A DNA stretch of 64,000 bases from Lysobacteraceae bacterium (lineage in GTDB: Bacteria > Pseudomonadota > Gammaproteobacteria > Xanthomonadales > Rhodanobacteraceae): positions 372,001 through 436,000 of the forward strand of contig SEHB01000002.1 in NCBI GenBank assembly GCA_004143945.1. The letters run 5' to 3'. How positions within the stretch are numbered: position 1 is the stretch's first letter; the number at the start of each line of letters is the position of its first letter. Positions 48,541-57,796 of the stretch are shown here, one piece after another. A program made the translations under genes and the position numbers. Below the pieces are notes generated by a model that saw nothing but the letters and a program-made list of their open reading frames with translations, was not told the DNA's origin and ran no database searches.

Positions 48541-49178
48541 GCGCGTGCTCCGGGTACGTCCAGCGGCAATACGGGCTGCTGCAGTTCGACGGTGCTGTCG
48601 CCGGCCATGATCTTCTTGAACTCGGCGCGGCTGACCGAGACGTAGCGTTCGTTGCCGCCGATCTCGACCTGCGGCCCGTCGGTGATCGCGCGCCCGTTCT
48701 CGTCCACGCGCACGACCATCGTCGCCTTGCGGCCGCTGTGGCAGATCGTCTTGATCTCGACCAGGTTGTCGGCCCAGGCCAGCAGGTAGCGGCTGCCTTC
48801 GAACAGCTCGCCGCGGAAATCGGTGCGCAGGCCATAGGCGAGCACCGGGATGCCGAGCACGTCGACGATGTCGGTGAGCTGCCAGGCCTGCGCCTTCGAC
48901 AGGAACTGCGCTTCGTCGACGAGCACGCAGTCGAGCCGGCCGCGCGCCCCGACGTCGGCACGCACGAGCGCCAGCAGGTCGTCGTCGGACGCAAAGCGCA
49001 GCGCGTTCGCGCGCAGGCCGATGCGCGAGGCGACCACGCCCTCGCCCGCGCGCGTGTCGAGCCGCGGCGTCAAGATCAGCGTGCGCATGCCGCGCTCGCG
49101 GTAGTTGTACGCGCTCTGCAGGAGCGTGGTGGTCTTCCCGGCATTCATCGCCGAGTAGTAGAAGTAGAGCTTGGCCAT
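48537..49178 (-). CDS. tdk: Thymidine kinase
   Basis: Phosphorylates thymidine in the salvage pathway. From ATG 49178 the product is 213 residues: [20 protein letters not shown] holds the P-loop (SAMNAGKT). Then [40 protein letters not shown], and the lasso-region [19 protein letters not shown]. Type II thymidine kinases usually have four zinc-binding cysteines; here only one Cys is seen near residue 153 ([12 protein letters not shown]) and the later pair is absent, so zinc binding is probably lost. The ATGA overlap with the hypothetical gene downstream suggests an operon. Confidence 0.94.
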   Translation of the reverse strand: MAKLYFYYSAMNAGKTTTLLQSAYNYRERGMRTLILTPRLDTRAGEGVVASRIGLRANALRFASDDDLLALVRADVGARGRLDCVLVDEAQFLSKAQAWQLTDIVDVLGIPVLAYGLRTDFRGELFEGSRYLLAWADNLVEIKTICHSGRKATMVVRVDENGRAITDGPQVEIGGNERYVSVSRAEFKKIMAGDSTVELQQPVLPLDVPGARA

Positions 49179-49524
49179 GTCCTGCCCGACACCGATGCCG
49201 ACGCGCATGGTAGCGGATCGCTGCGTGGGCATCCGTGGGGGCGCGTGTCCGCCGGCCGCGCCGCAGGCCCGCATGGCGCATGCGGACGATCCCGTGCTTC
49301 TTGTACCGCACGCGGGACTCTTGCTGCAGAATCGCCTGCTGTCGAAGGGGATAACACGATGCACACCCGCCCCATCCGCCATCGCGCTGTTTCCGGCGGT
49401 GGCGCTCGTCGGTGATTTCATCGTCACGCCGGCGGATCTCCGTTCGGTGCCACGCGCGGCCTGTCAAGCTGTGCGGGCGTACGCGGTGCAGGCACAATCG
49501 CAGCCCGATTCTGCCAGGGCCGCG
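49179..49524. other. Divergent tdk-rep intergenic region, no gene seen
   Basis: 346 bases between the tdk start (leftward) and the rep start (rightward). An 18-codon reading frame with a good AAGGGG ribosome-binding site (49361-49417) could be a leader peptide, but nothing supports it. Promoters for both genes must lie here; I found no convincing -35/-10 pair. Confidence 0.4.
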
Positions 49525-51504
49525 ATGAGCCTCAACCCGCAACAACGCGCCGCCGTCGAGTACTGCGACGGGCCGCTGCTCGTGCTCGCCGGCGCAGGTT
49601 CGGGCAAGACGCGCGTGATCACCGAGAAGATCGCGCACCTCGTGCGTCGACGGAACCTCCCGCCCTCGAAGATCGCGGCGATCACGTTCACGAACAAGGC
49701 CGCGCGCGAGATGCGCGAGCGCGTCGGCAAGCTGGTGCCGGCAGCGGCCGCGGAGGAACTCACGGTCTGCACGTTCCACGCGCTCGGCCTGCGTTTCCTG
49801 CAGGTCGAACACGCGCGTGCGCACCTTCGGCGCGGCTTTTCCATCCTCGATGCCGACGACACCCAGGGCATGATCAAGGAACTCGCGCCGAAGGGAATCA
49901 AGCCCGACGCGCTGTTCGCGCTGCAGTCGCTGGTGTCGCGCGCGAAGAACGCGGGCCTCACGCCCGAACAGGCCGAGGCGGCCGCCGCGGGCGCGCGCGA
50001 GCGCGAAGCGGCCGCGATCTATGCGGCCTACCAGCGCCGCCTCGCGGCGTTCAATGCGGTCGACTTCGACGACCTGATCCGCCTGCCGCTGGCCGTGCTC
50101 GAGGGCGATGAAGACGCGCGCGCGGGCTGGCGCGAACGCCTGCGTTACCTGCTCGTGGACGAGTACCAGGACACCAATGCCGCGCAGTACCGGCTCGTGA
50201 AGGTCCTCGCGGGCGAACAGGGCCGCTTCACCGCGGTCGGCGACGACGATCAGTCGATCTACGCCTGGCGCGGCGCGAACCCCGAGAACCTCGGCGAACT
50301 CGCGCGCGACTACCCGGCGCTGAAGGTGGTCAAGCTCGAACAGAACTACCGCTGCGCGCGACGCATCCTGCGCTGCGCGAACGCGGTGATCGCCCACAAC
50401 GCGCACCTGTTCGAGAAGCGGCTCTGGAGTGAACAGGGCGAGGGCGCGCCGGTGCGCGTGCTCGAATGCCGCGAAGACGAGCATGAGGCCGAATGCGTCG
50501 CGAGCGCGATCGCGCATCTCGCCGAGAAGCACAAGGCGCGCTGGCACGAGTTCGCGGTGCTCTATCGCGGCAACCACCAGGCGCGTCCCCTGGAGAAGGC
50601 GCTGCGGCTCGCGCGCGTGCCCTACCACGTGACCGGCGGCACCGCGTTCCTCGATCGCGCCGAGGTCAAGGACCTGCTCGGCTACCTGCGCCTGATCAAC
50701 AACCCCGACGACGACGCGGCGTTCCTGCGCGTGGTCAACCTGCCGCGCCGCGACATCGGCGCGACCACGCTCGAGAAGCTCGGCGAGCTCGCTGGCACGC
50801 GCCATTGCTCGCTGCTCGCGGCCGCGCACAGTGATTCGGTGCTCGGCCAGCTCAGCGGGCGCGCCGCGGCGGCGCTGCACCAGTTCGCGAACCTCATCGA
50901 AGGCTTCTCCGCCAAGGCGCGTCGCACGCCCGCCGCCGAGCTCGTCGACGAGCTCGTGCGCGCGATCGGCTACGCCGACCACATCGCCGCGCAGGTCAAG
51001 GAGCCCGCGTTGCGCGAGCGCCGCATGGAAAACCTGCGCGAGCTGTCGGAATGGTTCCGCGCGATGCAGAAGGAGGGCGCCGCCGGTGATCTCGCGGCGC
51101 AACTCGCGCTGCTGAGCCACGGCGATCGCGACGATCCGGGCAACGCGGCGCGCCTGATGACGCTGCACTCGGCGAAGGGACTCGAGTTCCGCTTCGTGTT
51201 CCTCGTCGGCGTCGACGATGCGACGCTGCCGCACGAGGGCAGCGTCGAGGAGGGCCGCATCGAGGAGGAGCGGCGCCTGATGTACGTCGGCATCACGCGC
51301 GCGAAGGAGGTGCTCACGCTGTCGTACGCGCGACGCAGGAAGCGCTTCGGCGAGATCATCACGAACCAGCCGAGCCGCTTCCTCGCCGAACTCCCCGCCG
51401 ACGACCTGCACTGGTCGGGCAGGGACGTCGAACAGGACGCCGCGCACAAGCAGGAACTCGCGGCCTCGCACCTCGCCAGGCTCGCAGCCATGCTCGGCGA
51501 CTGA
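49525..51504 (+). CDS. rep: ATP-dependent DNA helicase Rep
   Basis: Superfamily-1 3'-5' helicase that helps forks past proteins. The 659-residue product (E. coli Rep 673) begins MSLNPQQRAAVEYCDGPLLV. It has Walker A GAGSGKTRV (22-30), ITFTNKAAREMRERV, LLVDEYQDTNAAQY, VGDDDQSIYAWRGA, the motif IV region (LEQNYRCARRIL), TLHSAKGLEFRFVFLVG and RRLMYVGITRAKEVLTLSYA. The length and DDDQSIY favour Rep over UvrD. Start ATG 49525 is family-consistent. Confidence 0.94.
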   Translation: MSLNPQQRAAVEYCDGPLLVLAGAGSGKTRVITEKIAHLVRRRNLPPSKIAAITFTNKAAREMRERVGKLVPAAAAEELTVCTFHALGLRFLQVEHARAHLRRGFSILDADDTQGMIKELAPKGIKPDALFALQSLVSRAKNAGLTPEQAEAAAAGAREREAAAIYAAYQRRLAAFNAVDFDDLIRLPLAVLEGDEDARAGWRERLRYLLVDEYQDTNAAQYRLVKVLAGEQGRFTAVGDDDQSIYAWRGANPENLGELARDYPALKVVKLEQNYRCARRILRCANAVIAHNAHLFEKRLWSEQGEGAPVRVLECREDEHEAECVASAIAHLAEKHKARWHEFAVLYRGNHQARPLEKALRLARVPYHVTGGTAFLDRAEVKDLLGYLRLINNPDDDAAFLRVVNLPRRDIGATTLEKLGELAGTRHCSLLAAAHSDSVLGQLSGRAAAALHQFANLIEGFSAKARRTPAAELVDELVRAIGYADHIAAQVKEPALRERRMENLRELSEWFRAMQKEGAAGDLAAQLALLSHGDRDDPGNAARLMTLHSAKGLEFRFVFLVGVDDATLPHEGSVEEGRIEEERRLMYVGITRAKEVLTLSYARRRKRFGEIITNQPSRFLAELPADDLHWSGRDVEQDAAHKQELAASHLARLAAMLGD

Positions 51505-51560
51505 CTGCGGAACGATCCGTGTGACGCGCGCCTGTCCGGCGCCCGCCTCGCCCTCGGTCC

Positions 51561-52574
51561 TCAGATCAGTTTCGCCGCCGCCAGCTCGCGCTTCAGGTAG
51601 GCGTAATAGATCGGCGCCGCGATCAGCCCGGCCGCGCCGAACGCGGCTTCCATGAACAGCATCGCGATCAGCAGCTCCCACGCGCGCGCGCGGATCTGGG
51701 TGCCGACGATGCGCGCGTTGAGGAAGTACTCGAACTTGTGGATCACGATCAGGTAGACCAGGGCCGACACCGCCACGCCGAGCGAGACCGACAGGCCCAT
51801 CACGAAGATCAACGTGTTCGAGACGAGGTTGCCGACCACCGGCAGCAGCCCCACCACGAAGGTGACGATCACCAGCGTCTTCGCGAGTGGCAACTCGACG
51901 TTGAACAGTGGCAGCACGATCAGGAGGTAGATCGCGGTCAGCAGGGTATTGAACGCGGAGATCTTGACCTGCGCGAACACGATGTCGTGGAACGAGTGCA
52001 CGAGTTGCATCGAGCGCGTGACCAGTGCGTTGACGAGCGGAGCGTCGCGCCGCAGCGGGCGTGCACTCGCGAGCGCGACCATCGCGCCGAGCACCATGCC
52101 GATCAGCAGGTGCACGACCACGCGCGCGGCGGTGGCGCCCGCGACCTGCAGCTGGGCGGCGTGTTCGCGCAGCCATTCGATCGCCTCGGCGCGGAAGTCG
52201 TCGATGCTGTCGGGCAGGTAGTCGACCACGACCTGCGGCAGCTGGCCGCGCGCGCGCTCGATCAACGGCATCATGTTCTCGAACACGAGGCTCGGATTGC
52301 CGCGTTCACTGCGCAGGAACGCGATCGAGCCGAGGATCGCGAGCGTCAGCAGGCTGACCACCACCGCGCTCAGCAGCGCGACGATCAGCCAGTGCGCGTG
52401 CGTGCCGGGGATCAGGCGCTGCACGGTCGGCGCGAGCGATTCGACCAGCGCGTACACGAGCAGGCCTGCGAGCAGCGCGGGCAGCAGGTGGAGCTGGAGC
52501 ACCAGCAGCAACGCTGCGAACGCGATCAGGTAGCTGGCAATGCGCGTGGTCGCGCCGGGCATCGGGTCCATCAT
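51561..52574 (-). CDS. AI-2E/PerM family membrane permease
   Basis: 337 residues with about seven or eight membrane helices (IASYLIAFAALLLVLQLHLL, WLIVALLSAVVVSLLTLAIL, LPLAKTLVIVTFVVGLLPVV, GLSVSLGVAVSALVYLIVIH) and a helical periplasmic insert. These fit the PerM/YhhT family. The family name AI-2E refers to one characterised member; the substrate here is unknown. ATG 52574 and the adjacent ATG 52571 are both possible. It is divergent from the acid phosphatase gene across 110 bases. Confidence 0.88.
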   Translation of the reverse strand: MMDPMPGATTRIASYLIAFAALLLVLQLHLLPALLAGLLVYALVESLAPTVQRLIPGTHAHWLIVALLSAVVVSLLTLAILGSIAFLRSERGNPSLVFENMMPLIERARGQLPQVVVDYLPDSIDDFRAEAIEWLREHAAQLQVAGATAARVVVHLLIGMVLGAMVALASARPLRRDAPLVNALVTRSMQLVHSFHDIVFAQVKISAFNTLLTAIYLLIVLPLFNVELPLAKTLVIVTFVVGLLPVVGNLVSNTLIFVMGLSVSLGVAVSALVYLIVIHKFEYFLNARIVGTQIRARAWELLIAMLFMEAAFGAAGLIAAPIYYAYLKRELAAAKLI

Positions 52575-52684
52575 CGTCTCGGGCGGAGTGAGGGCGTGCT
52601 GCGGCGCGACCGGCCTGGCATAGACTAGCAGGGCACCGCCGCGTTCCCGGTGCCGCAACCGTGCGCCGACCTGCAGGAGTTCCC

Positions 52685-53566
52685 ATGCCGATGCCCCGAT
52701 CGCCCGCGCTGCGCGGTGCCTGCCTGATCCTTGCGTCGTGCGTGCTGGCCGGTTGCGCAACCGGCGCTGCGCGGCGTGCGCCCGCCGCCGGCAGCGGTGA
52801 CGCCAACCTCAATGCAGTGGCCTGGATGCAGACCTCGGTCGAGCACGACCAGGTCTACCGCAGCGTGTTCCGCGCCGCCTCCAGCCAGCTCGGGGCCGCG
52901 CTGGCCGATCCGGACTGGGACGCGCTGCCCGCGGGCGATCGCGACCGCCCGGCCAGGCACCTTCCGCCCGCGGTGATCGTCGACGTCGACGAAACGATGC
53001 TCGACAACTCGCGTTACCAGGCGCGGCTGCTGCGCGACGACACCGCCTATGCGGCGGCGAGCTGGGACGCCTGGTGCCGCGAGCAGGCCGCGAGCGCGTT
53101 GCCCGGCGCGGTCGAATTCGCGCGGCAGGCGGTCGCACGTGGCGTCACGGTGTTCTACGTCTCCAACCGCACGCAGGACGTCGCGTCGGAGACGCTCGCG
53201 AACCTGCGCGCGACCGGCTTTCCGACCGCGCAGGGCGAGGCGGTCTTCCTCGGCAAGGGGTTCGCGGTGGAGGGCTGCACGGTCGCAGACCGCAGTGACA
53301 AGAGCTGCCGCCGCCGCCTCGTCGGGCGCAGCCATCGCGTGCTGCTGCAGGTCGGCGACCAGCTCGGCGACTTCTTCGAAACCCGCGCGGTCACGCCAGC
53401 CGAGCGGCGCGCGGCCGCGAGCCCGTGGGACGACTGGTTCGGGGAGCGCTGGTTCATGCTGCCGAACCCGAGCTACGGCAACTGGGCATCTGCGCCGTAC
53501 CGCAATGCACATGACCTGCCGATCGAGGCCCAGCGCGAGGCGATCATGAAAAGCCTTTCCTATTAG
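52685..53566 (+). CDS. e(P4)-type HAD acid phosphatase lipoprotein
   Basis: 293-residue outer-membrane or periplasm-facing lipoprotein: LILASCVLAGCATG gives the lipobox. The HAD motif I is PAVIVDVDETMLDNS (nucleophile Asp), the class-C acid-phosphatase motif ASWDAWCREQAASALPGAVE and FYVSNRT follow, and VLLQVGDQLGDFF completes the active site. Class-C enzymes such as e(P4) release phosphate from nucleotides such as NMN. A CAGGAG ribosome-binding site precedes ATG 52685. A possible small RNA lies just downstream. Confidence 0.92.
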   Translation: MPMPRSPALRGACLILASCVLAGCATGAARRAPAAGSGDANLNAVAWMQTSVEHDQVYRSVFRAASSQLGAALADPDWDALPAGDRDRPARHLPPAVIVDVDETMLDNSRYQARLLRDDTAYAAASWDAWCREQAASALPGAVEFARQAVARGVTVFYVSNRTQDVASETLANLRATGFPTAQGEAVFLGKGFAVEGCTVADRSDKSCRRRLVGRSHRVLLQVGDQLGDFFETRAVTPAERRAAASPWDDWFGERWFMLPNPSYGNWASAPYRNAHDLPIEAQREAIMKSLSY

Positions 53567-53602
53567 GCACTTGACTACTGGTAGTTCATGTATTGCATAA
53601 GC

Positions 53603-53760
53603 TCTGGTGGCTCGCTAGACTGGGCGCCAGCCAGCGGCGGGAACGCGCCTTCGGGCACGCTCCAGCGGCCACCGACCACACCCACAGAACGACGAAGTTC
53701 CTCCTCCGGCACTGCCGGATTCGACCCGGACGGGCCCCAACCCTCCGGGTTTTCTTTTTT
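53603..53760 (+). ncRNA. Putative small structured RNA
   Basis: After a weak sigma-70-like promoter (TTGACT at 53571-53576, CATAAG at 53596-53601, 19-base spacer) comes a strongly self-complementary segment. GGTGGC (53606-53611) pairs with GCCACC (53668-53673). A UUCG-loop hairpin GCCTTCGGGC (53647-53656) follows, then a TCCGGC/GCCGGA hairpin (53705-53719). A terminator ACCCGGA/TCCGGGT (53724-53750) is followed by TTTCTTTTTT. It fits no reading frame with homology. It is not SRP RNA (no GGAAGGAAGCAGCC-like motif) and I cannot match it to 6S RNA. Confidence 0.5.
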
Positions 53761-53846
53761 GCGCGCGCGTCGCGTCCGCGCAGTGGTCCGCCCCACGGCC
53801 GACTGCTAAAGTGCGCGCCCTTCCAATCCATCCCGGGGAACCTCCG

Positions 53847-54773
53847 ATGTTCAAGCCCATGGCCCGCGCCGCGCTCGCGGCGGCCCTGCTCGTCTGCGTT
53901 GCCGCCTGCGGCGAAAAGACCGCCCCCGACACCGCGGTCGTCGCCCAGGACACGAGTACGCCGGAAGGCACGATCCGCCAGTCGGCCGAACTGCTGAAGG
54001 CGGGCGACATCGCCGGACTCATGGCGCATTCGCTGCCGCCGACGGAATTCGCCAAGGCCAAGGCCGACTGGAGCAAGGACGCGAACGAGGAGCCGATCAC
54101 CGACGAGGATCGCCAGAAGTTCGCCGAGACGATGGCGAAGCTGACCGCACCCGACGCCGAGACCAAGCTGTACGCCGAGATCGAGCCGCAGCTCACCGCG
54201 TTCGATGCGCAGTACCAGCAGCAGGTGCCGATGTACGTCGCGATGGGATCGGGCTGGCTGCAGGGCATGGTGCAGCAGAGCAAGGACATGAGCGAGGAGT
54301 CCAAGCAGCAGGCGATCGCCGCGATCAACGCGCTCGCGGCCTGGGTGCAGAAGACGCGCTTCACCGAGCCCGAGTCGGTCAAGAAGGTGCTCGCGATCGC
54401 GAGCCGCGCCGCGCGCGAGATGAACCTCAAGACGCTCGACGAGGCGCGCGCGCTGAGCTTCGAGCAGTCGATGGACAAGGGTCGCATCGCGTTCCTCGCG
54501 CTGAAGGAAGCGCTCGCGGTGTACGGCTTCTCGATCGACCAGACGCTCGACTCGGTCAAGCCCGAGGTGCTGTCCAACGACGGCACGACGGCGAAGGTCA
54601 AGGTCGGCTACACGCTGCTCGGCACGCCGCTCGCGATGGAGACCGAACTGGTCAACCGCGAAGGCCGCTGGTACGGCAAGGAAGCGCTCGACAAGCTCGC
54701 CGAAGCGCGTGCCGAGGCGACCGCGTCCGAAGCCGAGGTGGCGCCGACGGACGCCGCGCCGGCCGCGGAATAA
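53847..54773 (+). CDS. Lipoprotein of unknown function
   Basis: 308-residue lipoprotein: LAAALLVCVAACGEK is the signal with the lipidated Cys. The body is largely alpha-helical (KFAETMAKLTAPDAETKLYA, QQAIAAINALAAWVQKTRFT), followed by a small beta domain near the C-terminus (AKVKVGYTLLGTPLAMETEL) and a low-complexity Glu/Ala tail. No family recognised. ATG 53847 has GGGGAA upstream. It is 86 bases before plsB on the same strand. Confidence 0.8.
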   Translation: MFKPMARAALAAALLVCVAACGEKTAPDTAVVAQDTSTPEGTIRQSAELLKAGDIAGLMAHSLPPTEFAKAKADWSKDANEEPITDEDRQKFAETMAKLTAPDAETKLYAEIEPQLTAFDAQYQQQVPMYVAMGSGWLQGMVQQSKDMSEESKQQAIAAINALAAWVQKTRFTEPESVKKVLAIASRAAREMNLKTLDEARALSFEQSMDKGRIAFLALKEALAVYGFSIDQTLDSVKPEVLSNDGTTAKVKVGYTLLGTPLAMETELVNREGRWYGKEALDKLAEARAEATASEAEVAPTDAAPAAE

Positions 54774-54859
54774 GCCGCAGGCACCGCCGCATCCGGGGCG
54801 ATCGCGCCCCGGATGCGCGGGCGCGCCACGCGCGCCGCCGGGTCCTCTAAACTTCCGGC

Positions 54860-57373
54860 ATGACCGACTCCGTTCCGGCGCCGCGCACGGCCGCCGTCCA
54901 GACCCCCGCCTGGCTCGACCTCGCCGGCGCGCTGCTGCGCCCATGGCTCCGCATCCGGCGCACGCCCGACGACGTGCATGCGTTGCTCCCGGACGATCCG
55001 CGACCGACGGTCTACGTGATCGAGCGCTACGGCCTGTCCGACACGCTGATCCTCGAGCAGGCCTGCGAGGAAGCCGGCCTGCCCTCGCCCTACGAGGCAG
55101 CCGAGCGCCTGCCGATCCGTCGCCGGCGCGCAGTCGTCACGCTGTCGCGGCGGCCGCGCCTGTTCGGGCGCCAGCCGCATCCTTCGCGCTCGGAGACGCT
55201 GAGCCTGCTCGCCGACATCGTGCGCGCGGATCCCGACAAGGACGTGCGGCTGGTACCGGTGTCGATCTTCGTCGGGCGCGCGCCTGACCGCGAATCGGGC
55301 TGGTTCAGCGTGCTGTTCTCGGAGAACTGGGTCGTGGTCGGCCGTTTCCGCCGTCTGCTCGCCCTCGCGCTCAACGGCCGCGACACCCACGTGCAGTTCG
55401 CCGCACCGGTCAGCCTGCGCGAGGTGATCGCCGACCAGGCCGATGCCGAGCGCGGCGTGCGCAAGCTTCAACGCATCCTGCGCGTGCATTTCCGGCGCGT
55501 GCGCGCGATCGTGATCGGGCCCGACCTTTCGCACCGGCGCACCGTCGTCGATGCGCTGCTGAACGCCGAACCCGTGCGCGAGGCGATCGCGACCGCCGCG
55601 AGCAAGGAGGGCGTCGACGAAGCGGCCGCGCGCACGCGCGCGCGCCGCTACGCGATGGAAATCGCGGCGGACTACTCGCACCCGGTCGTGCGCTCGATGT
55701 CGTTCGTGCTCAAGGGCTTCTGGAACAAGCTCTACGACGGCATCGACATGCATCATTTCGACACGCTGCGCAGCGCCGCGGCGGGGCACGAGGTGATCTA
55801 CGTCCCGTGCCACCGCAGCCACGTCGACTACCTCCTGCTGTCCTACCAGTTGCTCCACAACGGCATCGCGATCCCGCACATCGGCGCCGGCATCAACCTC
55901 AACCTGCCGGTCGTCGGCCCGATCCTGCGCCGCGGCAGCGCGTTCTTCCTGCGCCGCACGTTCAAGGGCGACGCGCTCTACTCGACCGTGTTCCGCGAGT
56001 ACATCAGCCAGCTGTTCGCACGCGGCGTCTCGCTCGAGTACTTCATCGAAGGCGGGCGTTCACGCACCGGGCGCCTGCTGCAGCCACGCGGCGGCATGCT
56101 CTCGATGACGCTGCGCAGCTTCCTGCGCGAGTCGCGCCGGCCGGTGGTGTTCCAGCCGGTCTACATCGGCTACGAGAAGGTCATGGAGGGCGATGCCTAC
56201 ATCGGCGAACTCTCGGGCAAGCCGAAGGAGAAGGAATCGCTGCTCGGCTTCCTGCGCGCGTTCGGCGTGCTGCGCCAGCGCTATGGTCGCGTCGCGCTGA
56301 ATTTCGGCGAGCCGATCCCGCTGGTGCCGCTGCTCGAGGAAGTCGCGCCCGACTGGCGCGCGGCGACCGCCGATCCCGACGCCAAGCCCGAGTGGCTCAA
56401 TCCCGCGGTCGACGTGCTCGCCACGCGCATCCAGGAGAACATCAACCGCGCCGCGCACGTCAACCCGATCAACCTGCTCGCGGTCGCGCTGCTCGCGACG
56501 CCCAAGCACGCGATGGCCGAGGCCGACCTCGTCGCGCAGCTCGCGCTGTGCCAGCGCCTGCTCGCGGCGCTGCCGTACTCGGACCGCGTGACGGTCACGC
56601 CGCTCGATCCGATCGCGATCATCGCCTACGGCGAGCGCATGCAGTGGATCCGCCGCGTCGCGCATCCGCTCGGCGACGTGCTCACGGTCGATGCGAAGCA
56701 GGGCGTGCTGCTGAGCTACTTCCGCAACAACGTCACGCACCTGTTCGCGACCGCGGCCTGGGTCGCCTGCTGCTTCCTCAACAACCGTCGGCTCGCGCGC
56801 GCGTCGATCCTGCGCCTCGGCCGCATCGTCTATCCGTTCGTGCAGGCCGAGCTGTTCCTGCCATGGACCGAACAGGCATTCGGAGAGCGCATCCAGGCGA
56901 CGCTCGAGTTCTTCATCGAGGCCGACCTCCTGCATGCCGACGCCGACGGGCGCATCATCGAGCGCGGGCCGGGCCAGGGCGACGCCGCGTTCCGGCTGCG
57001 TGCGCTCGCGCATACGCTGCTGCCGTCGATCGAGCGCTATTACATCGGCCTCGCGCTGCTGGTGAAGAACGGACCCGGCACGCTCAGCGCGGGTGAACTC
57101 GAGAACCTCTGCGCGTTGACCGCGCAGCGCCTGTCGCTGCTGCACGAGCTCAACGCGCCCGAGTTCTTCGACAAGAGCCTGTTCCGCGGCTTCATCCAGA
57201 AGCTGCGCGAGCGCCGCGTGGTCTGGGGCGACGCGAACGGCAAGCTCGTGTTCGACAAGGAACTCGAGATCGTCGCGCACGATGCACGCGTGATCCTCTC
57301 GCGCGAGATCCGCCACGGCATCCTCAAGCTCACGCCGGAGAAGCAGGCGGCGTTGAACCAGTCGGCGGGCTGA
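54860..57373 (+). CDS. plsB: Glycerol-3-phosphate 1-O-acyltransferase
   Basis: Inner-membrane acyltransferase making lysophosphatidic acid, the first step of phospholipid synthesis. 837 residues (E. coli 807). The four acyltransferase blocks are clear: VPCHRSHVDYLLLSY (H-x4-D), GSAFFLRRTFKGDALYSTVF, LEYFIEGGRSRTGRLLQPR and RPVVFQPVYIGYEKVMEGD. No membrane helices were needed to recognise it. A REP-like element follows the stop. Confidence 0.96.
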   Translation: MTDSVPAPRTAAVQTPAWLDLAGALLRPWLRIRRTPDDVHALLPDDPRPTVYVIERYGLSDTLILEQACEEAGLPSPYEAAERLPIRRRRAVVTLSRRPRLFGRQPHPSRSETLSLLADIVRADPDKDVRLVPVSIFVGRAPDRESGWFSVLFSENWVVVGRFRRLLALALNGRDTHVQFAAPVSLREVIADQADAERGVRKLQRILRVHFRRVRAIVIGPDLSHRRTVVDALLNAEPVREAIATAASKEGVDEAAARTRARRYAMEIAADYSHPVVRSMSFVLKGFWNKLYDGIDMHHFDTLRSAAAGHEVIYVPCHRSHVDYLLLSYQLLHNGIAIPHIGAGINLNLPVVGPILRRGSAFFLRRTFKGDALYSTVFREYISQLFARGVSLEYFIEGGRSRTGRLLQPRGGMLSMTLRSFLRESRRPVVFQPVYIGYEKVMEGDAYIGELSGKPKEKESLLGFLRAFGVLRQRYGRVALNFGEPIPLVPLLEEVAPDWRAATADPDAKPEWLNPAVDVLATRIQENINRAAHVNPINLLAVALLATPKHAMAEADLVAQLALCQRLLAALPYSDRVTVTPLDPIAIIAYGERMQWIRRVAHPLGDVLTVDAKQGVLLSYFRNNVTHLFATAAWVACCFLNNRRLARASILRLGRIVYPFVQAELFLPWTEQAFGERIQATLEFFIEADLLHADADGRIIERGPGQGDAAFRLRALAHTLLPSIERYYIGLALLVKNGPGTLSAGELENLCALTAQRLSLLHELNAPEFFDKSLFRGFIQKLRERRVVWGDANGKLVFDKELEIVAHDARVILSREIRHGILKLTPEKQAALNQSAG

Positions 57374-57390
57374 GCGCGACGCCCGTGACC

Positions 57391-57418
57391 CGTGGGAGGG
57401 GCTTCAGCCCCGAGCTTT
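57391..57418. repeat. REP-like GGGGCT hairpin after plsB
   Basis: CGTGGGAGGGGCTTCAGCCC followed by CGAGCTTT: GGGGCT-TC-AGCCCC (57398-57411) and a short T-run. It resembles the GTAGGAGCG elements at 17472 and 36420 in layout and probably terminates the plsB transcript. Confidence 0.65.
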
Positions 57419-57796
57419 TGGCGCATCCGATCCAGGATCGATCGCGCCCGGCCGCGCTCGATCCACGCCTCCGCGCGAGGATTTCCTACGCGCAATCGTG
57501 CGATGCGCCGCTGCACCGCTGCGGCGCACGCATCCAGACTGCCAGGCAACCCGGCGAGTGCCGGGGATGACGGGGCATCGTCGCGCAGCGTCCATTCGTG
57601 ACCGTCTTCCCGGTTCGGGAAGCACACGCACGACGAGGCGCAGGCTGCCGACTAGTCTCGGACCACCGGCCGCGCTCAGGGGGCGCACGACGCAGCCGGG
57701 ACTCCGTGACAGCACGCACGGCGCAAGGCGTCCGCGCGTCGGCGTCGCGTGCCGCGGTGCCCCTGTTCCTCTGTTCGCACGATGGAGAAACCCCGC
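57419..57796. other. plsB-amidase intergenic region, no gene seen
   Basis: 378 bases. It contains only scattered short inverted repeats (for example GCATCCGATCCAGGATCGATC) and no coding frame with sensible composition. The GGAG ribosome-binding site of the amidase is at 57784-57787. A promoter for the amidase probably lies here but I could not pick one out. Confidence 0.4.

Noticed and set aside
49361-49417. 18-codon leader peptide before rep
   Set aside because: A good ribosome-binding site alone is not enough; no attenuator structure or conservation can be shown.
47779-52176. A 1465-codon open frame on the minus strand spanning tdk, rep and the permease region
   Set aside because: Only its last 253 codons are a real gene. 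The rest is the antisense shadow of rep and other genes, rich in Arg, Ala, Glu and His as expected for reverse frames of very GC-rich DNA.
53715-53740. tRNA-like T-arm (CCGGATTCGACCCGG) after the acid phosphatase gene
   Set aside because: The loop and stem do not fit T-loop geometry and no acceptor, D-arm or anticodon stem could be assembled. It is better read as part of a hairpin and terminator.
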